From Desulfobacterales bacterium (lineage in GTDB: Bacteria > Desulfobacterota > Desulfobacteria > Desulfobacterales > JAFDCJ01), in the NCBI GenBank assembly GCA_020345785.1, contig CP070771.1:4689067-4701917 (forward strand): a DNA stretch of 12,851 nt, in the 5' to 3' direction. The position numbers and the translations under genes are program-made. Positions 12,175 through 12,851 of the stretch are shown one piece after another. The notes under the pieces were generated by a model. It searched no databases, was not told the origin of the DNA, and worked only from the letters and a program-made list of their open reading frames with translations. How positions within the stretch are numbered: position 1 is the first letter of the stretch; each line of letters begins with the position of its first letter.

Positions 12175-12851
12175 TTAATTTTCATTTATAAAAGTTTCAA
12201 GCTGTTTCAAATTGGCAACGTTGTATACTTTGGCCGGATGATCCTTTGGCAGAATCTTTTTTAACAGTCCGGCGAGCACTCTGCCGGGACCGACCTCAAC
12301 GAATACTTCTACGTTTTCGGCCACCATTTTGTTCATTGTGTCATACCAGCGCACAGGACTGCATAATTGACGGGCCATTATTTCTTTTATTTCATTCGGG
12401 TTTTCCGCTTCATCTGCCGTGACATTGAAGAAGACTTTTTTCTGAGGGGCGTTAAATGCGATCGTATCAAGATATTCTTGAAATTCGTTTACGGCACCTT
12501 TTATCAGTTCACTATGCCAGGCGCCGCTAACTTTCAGGGGAACAGACTTAGCGCCTTTGGCAACGGCCAGAGACGAAACCCGCTCAACCGACCGGGGGGC
12601 TCCGGTTATCACAATTTGCAATTGGGTATTGTGGTTGGCAACCGATACAATTCCGTCCCTTTGCACCTCTGAGACAAGTTCAGAGACTTCGTCGATCGGC
12701 AGGCCAACAATCGCATGCATCGCACCTTGGTGTCGGCTGGCTTCGCGATGCATTAATTCACCTCTTCTAAATACCAGGCGGACAGTGTCTTCTTTGGAGT
12801 TAACGCCTGAAGCGCAGAGTGCGCCGTATTCACCCAGGCTGTGACCGGCGC
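12175..12851 (-). CDS. fabD: Malonyl-CoA:ACP transacylase (5' end beyond window)
   Basis: The C-terminal 225 or so residues of FabD, which transfers the malonyl group from CoA to acyl carrier protein for fatty-acid chain elongation. The frame is open to the right edge of the window, so the ATG at 12753 is internal. The visible sequence begins A-G-H-S-L-G-E-Y, containing the nucleophilic serine of the GHSxG elbow. The carboxylate-binding arginine lies in the VFRRGELMHREA stretch. The ferredoxin-like subdomain follows (GAMHAIVGL, QIVITGAP), then the catalytic histidine in V-S-G-A-W-H-S, where many relatives have Phe before His. The end is typical: VEVGPGRVLAGLLKKI. The missing part is the N-terminal 85-90 residues. 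No other fatty-acid gene is visible downstream; dksA is next, after a 323-bp AT-rich gap. Confidence 0.96.
   Translation of the reverse strand, partial: AGHSLGEYGALCASGVNSKEDTVRLVFRRGELMHREASRHQGAMHAIVGLPIDEVSELVSEVQRDGIVSVANHNTQLQIVITGAPRSVERVSSLAVAKGAKSVPLKVSGAWHSELIKGAVNEFQEYLDTIAFNAPQKKVFFNVTADEAENPNEIKEIMARQLCSPVRWYDTMNKMVAENVEVFVEVGPGRVLAGLLKKILPKDHPAKVYNVANLKQLETFINEN

Overview
This window looks like chromosomal DNA from a Gram-negative bacterium, most likely a Desulfobacterota (Desulfobacterales-like) sulfate reducer or a close relative. That placement is an inference from the gene families: a TAXI-type TRAP transporter with a fused 4TM/12TM permease and a partner universal stress protein, a short DksA with four zinc cysteines, an rnc/radical-SAM gene pair, and moderate GC. 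No rRNA or other definitive marker is present. Every gene except the first lies on the minus strand.

Layout, left to right. (1) At 1-745 is the C-terminal end of a class A penicillin-binding protein (PBP1A type) on the plus strand, convergent with its neighbour. (2) At 749-8428 are five minus-strand genes, in transcription order: a membrane sensor histidine kinase, a NarL/LuxR-type response regulator, a TAXI-family periplasmic binding protein, a fused TRAP permease, and a UspA-family protein. (3) At 8496-10441 is a coupled pair, rnc (RNase III) then a radical SAM protein, sharing an ATGA stop/start overlap. The radical SAM reading frame carries a 112-bp array of 16 heptanucleotide repeats near its start. 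(4) At 10633-11851, dksA is followed by a PHP-domain phosphoesterase with an 11-bp overlap and a TTG start. (5) An AT-rich 323-bp gap (11852-12174) separates these from fabD (malonyl-CoA:ACP transacylase), which runs off the right edge at 12851.

How the genes may work together. The kinase's periplasmic region closely resembles the double-Cache sensor of the C4-dicarboxylate kinase DctB, but its output module is NarX-like (HisKA_3) and its neighbour is a LuxR-type regulator rather than a sigma-54 DctD. The simplest reading is a carboxylate-sensing two-component system that controls the adjacent TAXI-TRAP importer, with a UspA protein as possible modulator (compare TeaD of Halomonas TeaABC). 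Supporting sequence signals are a near-perfect 21-bp palindrome and a sigma-70-like promoter upstream of the binding-protein gene, and a hairpin plus U-tract between the binding-protein and permease genes that could set a high receptor:permease ratio. The rest of the window is housekeeping: cell wall, RNA processing, the stringent-response cofactor and fatty-acid synthesis.

The observations most worth a second look are the DctB/NarX hybrid sensor with its transporter cluster, the heptamer array inside the radical SAM gene, the 21-bp palindrome, and the intra-operon attenuator.
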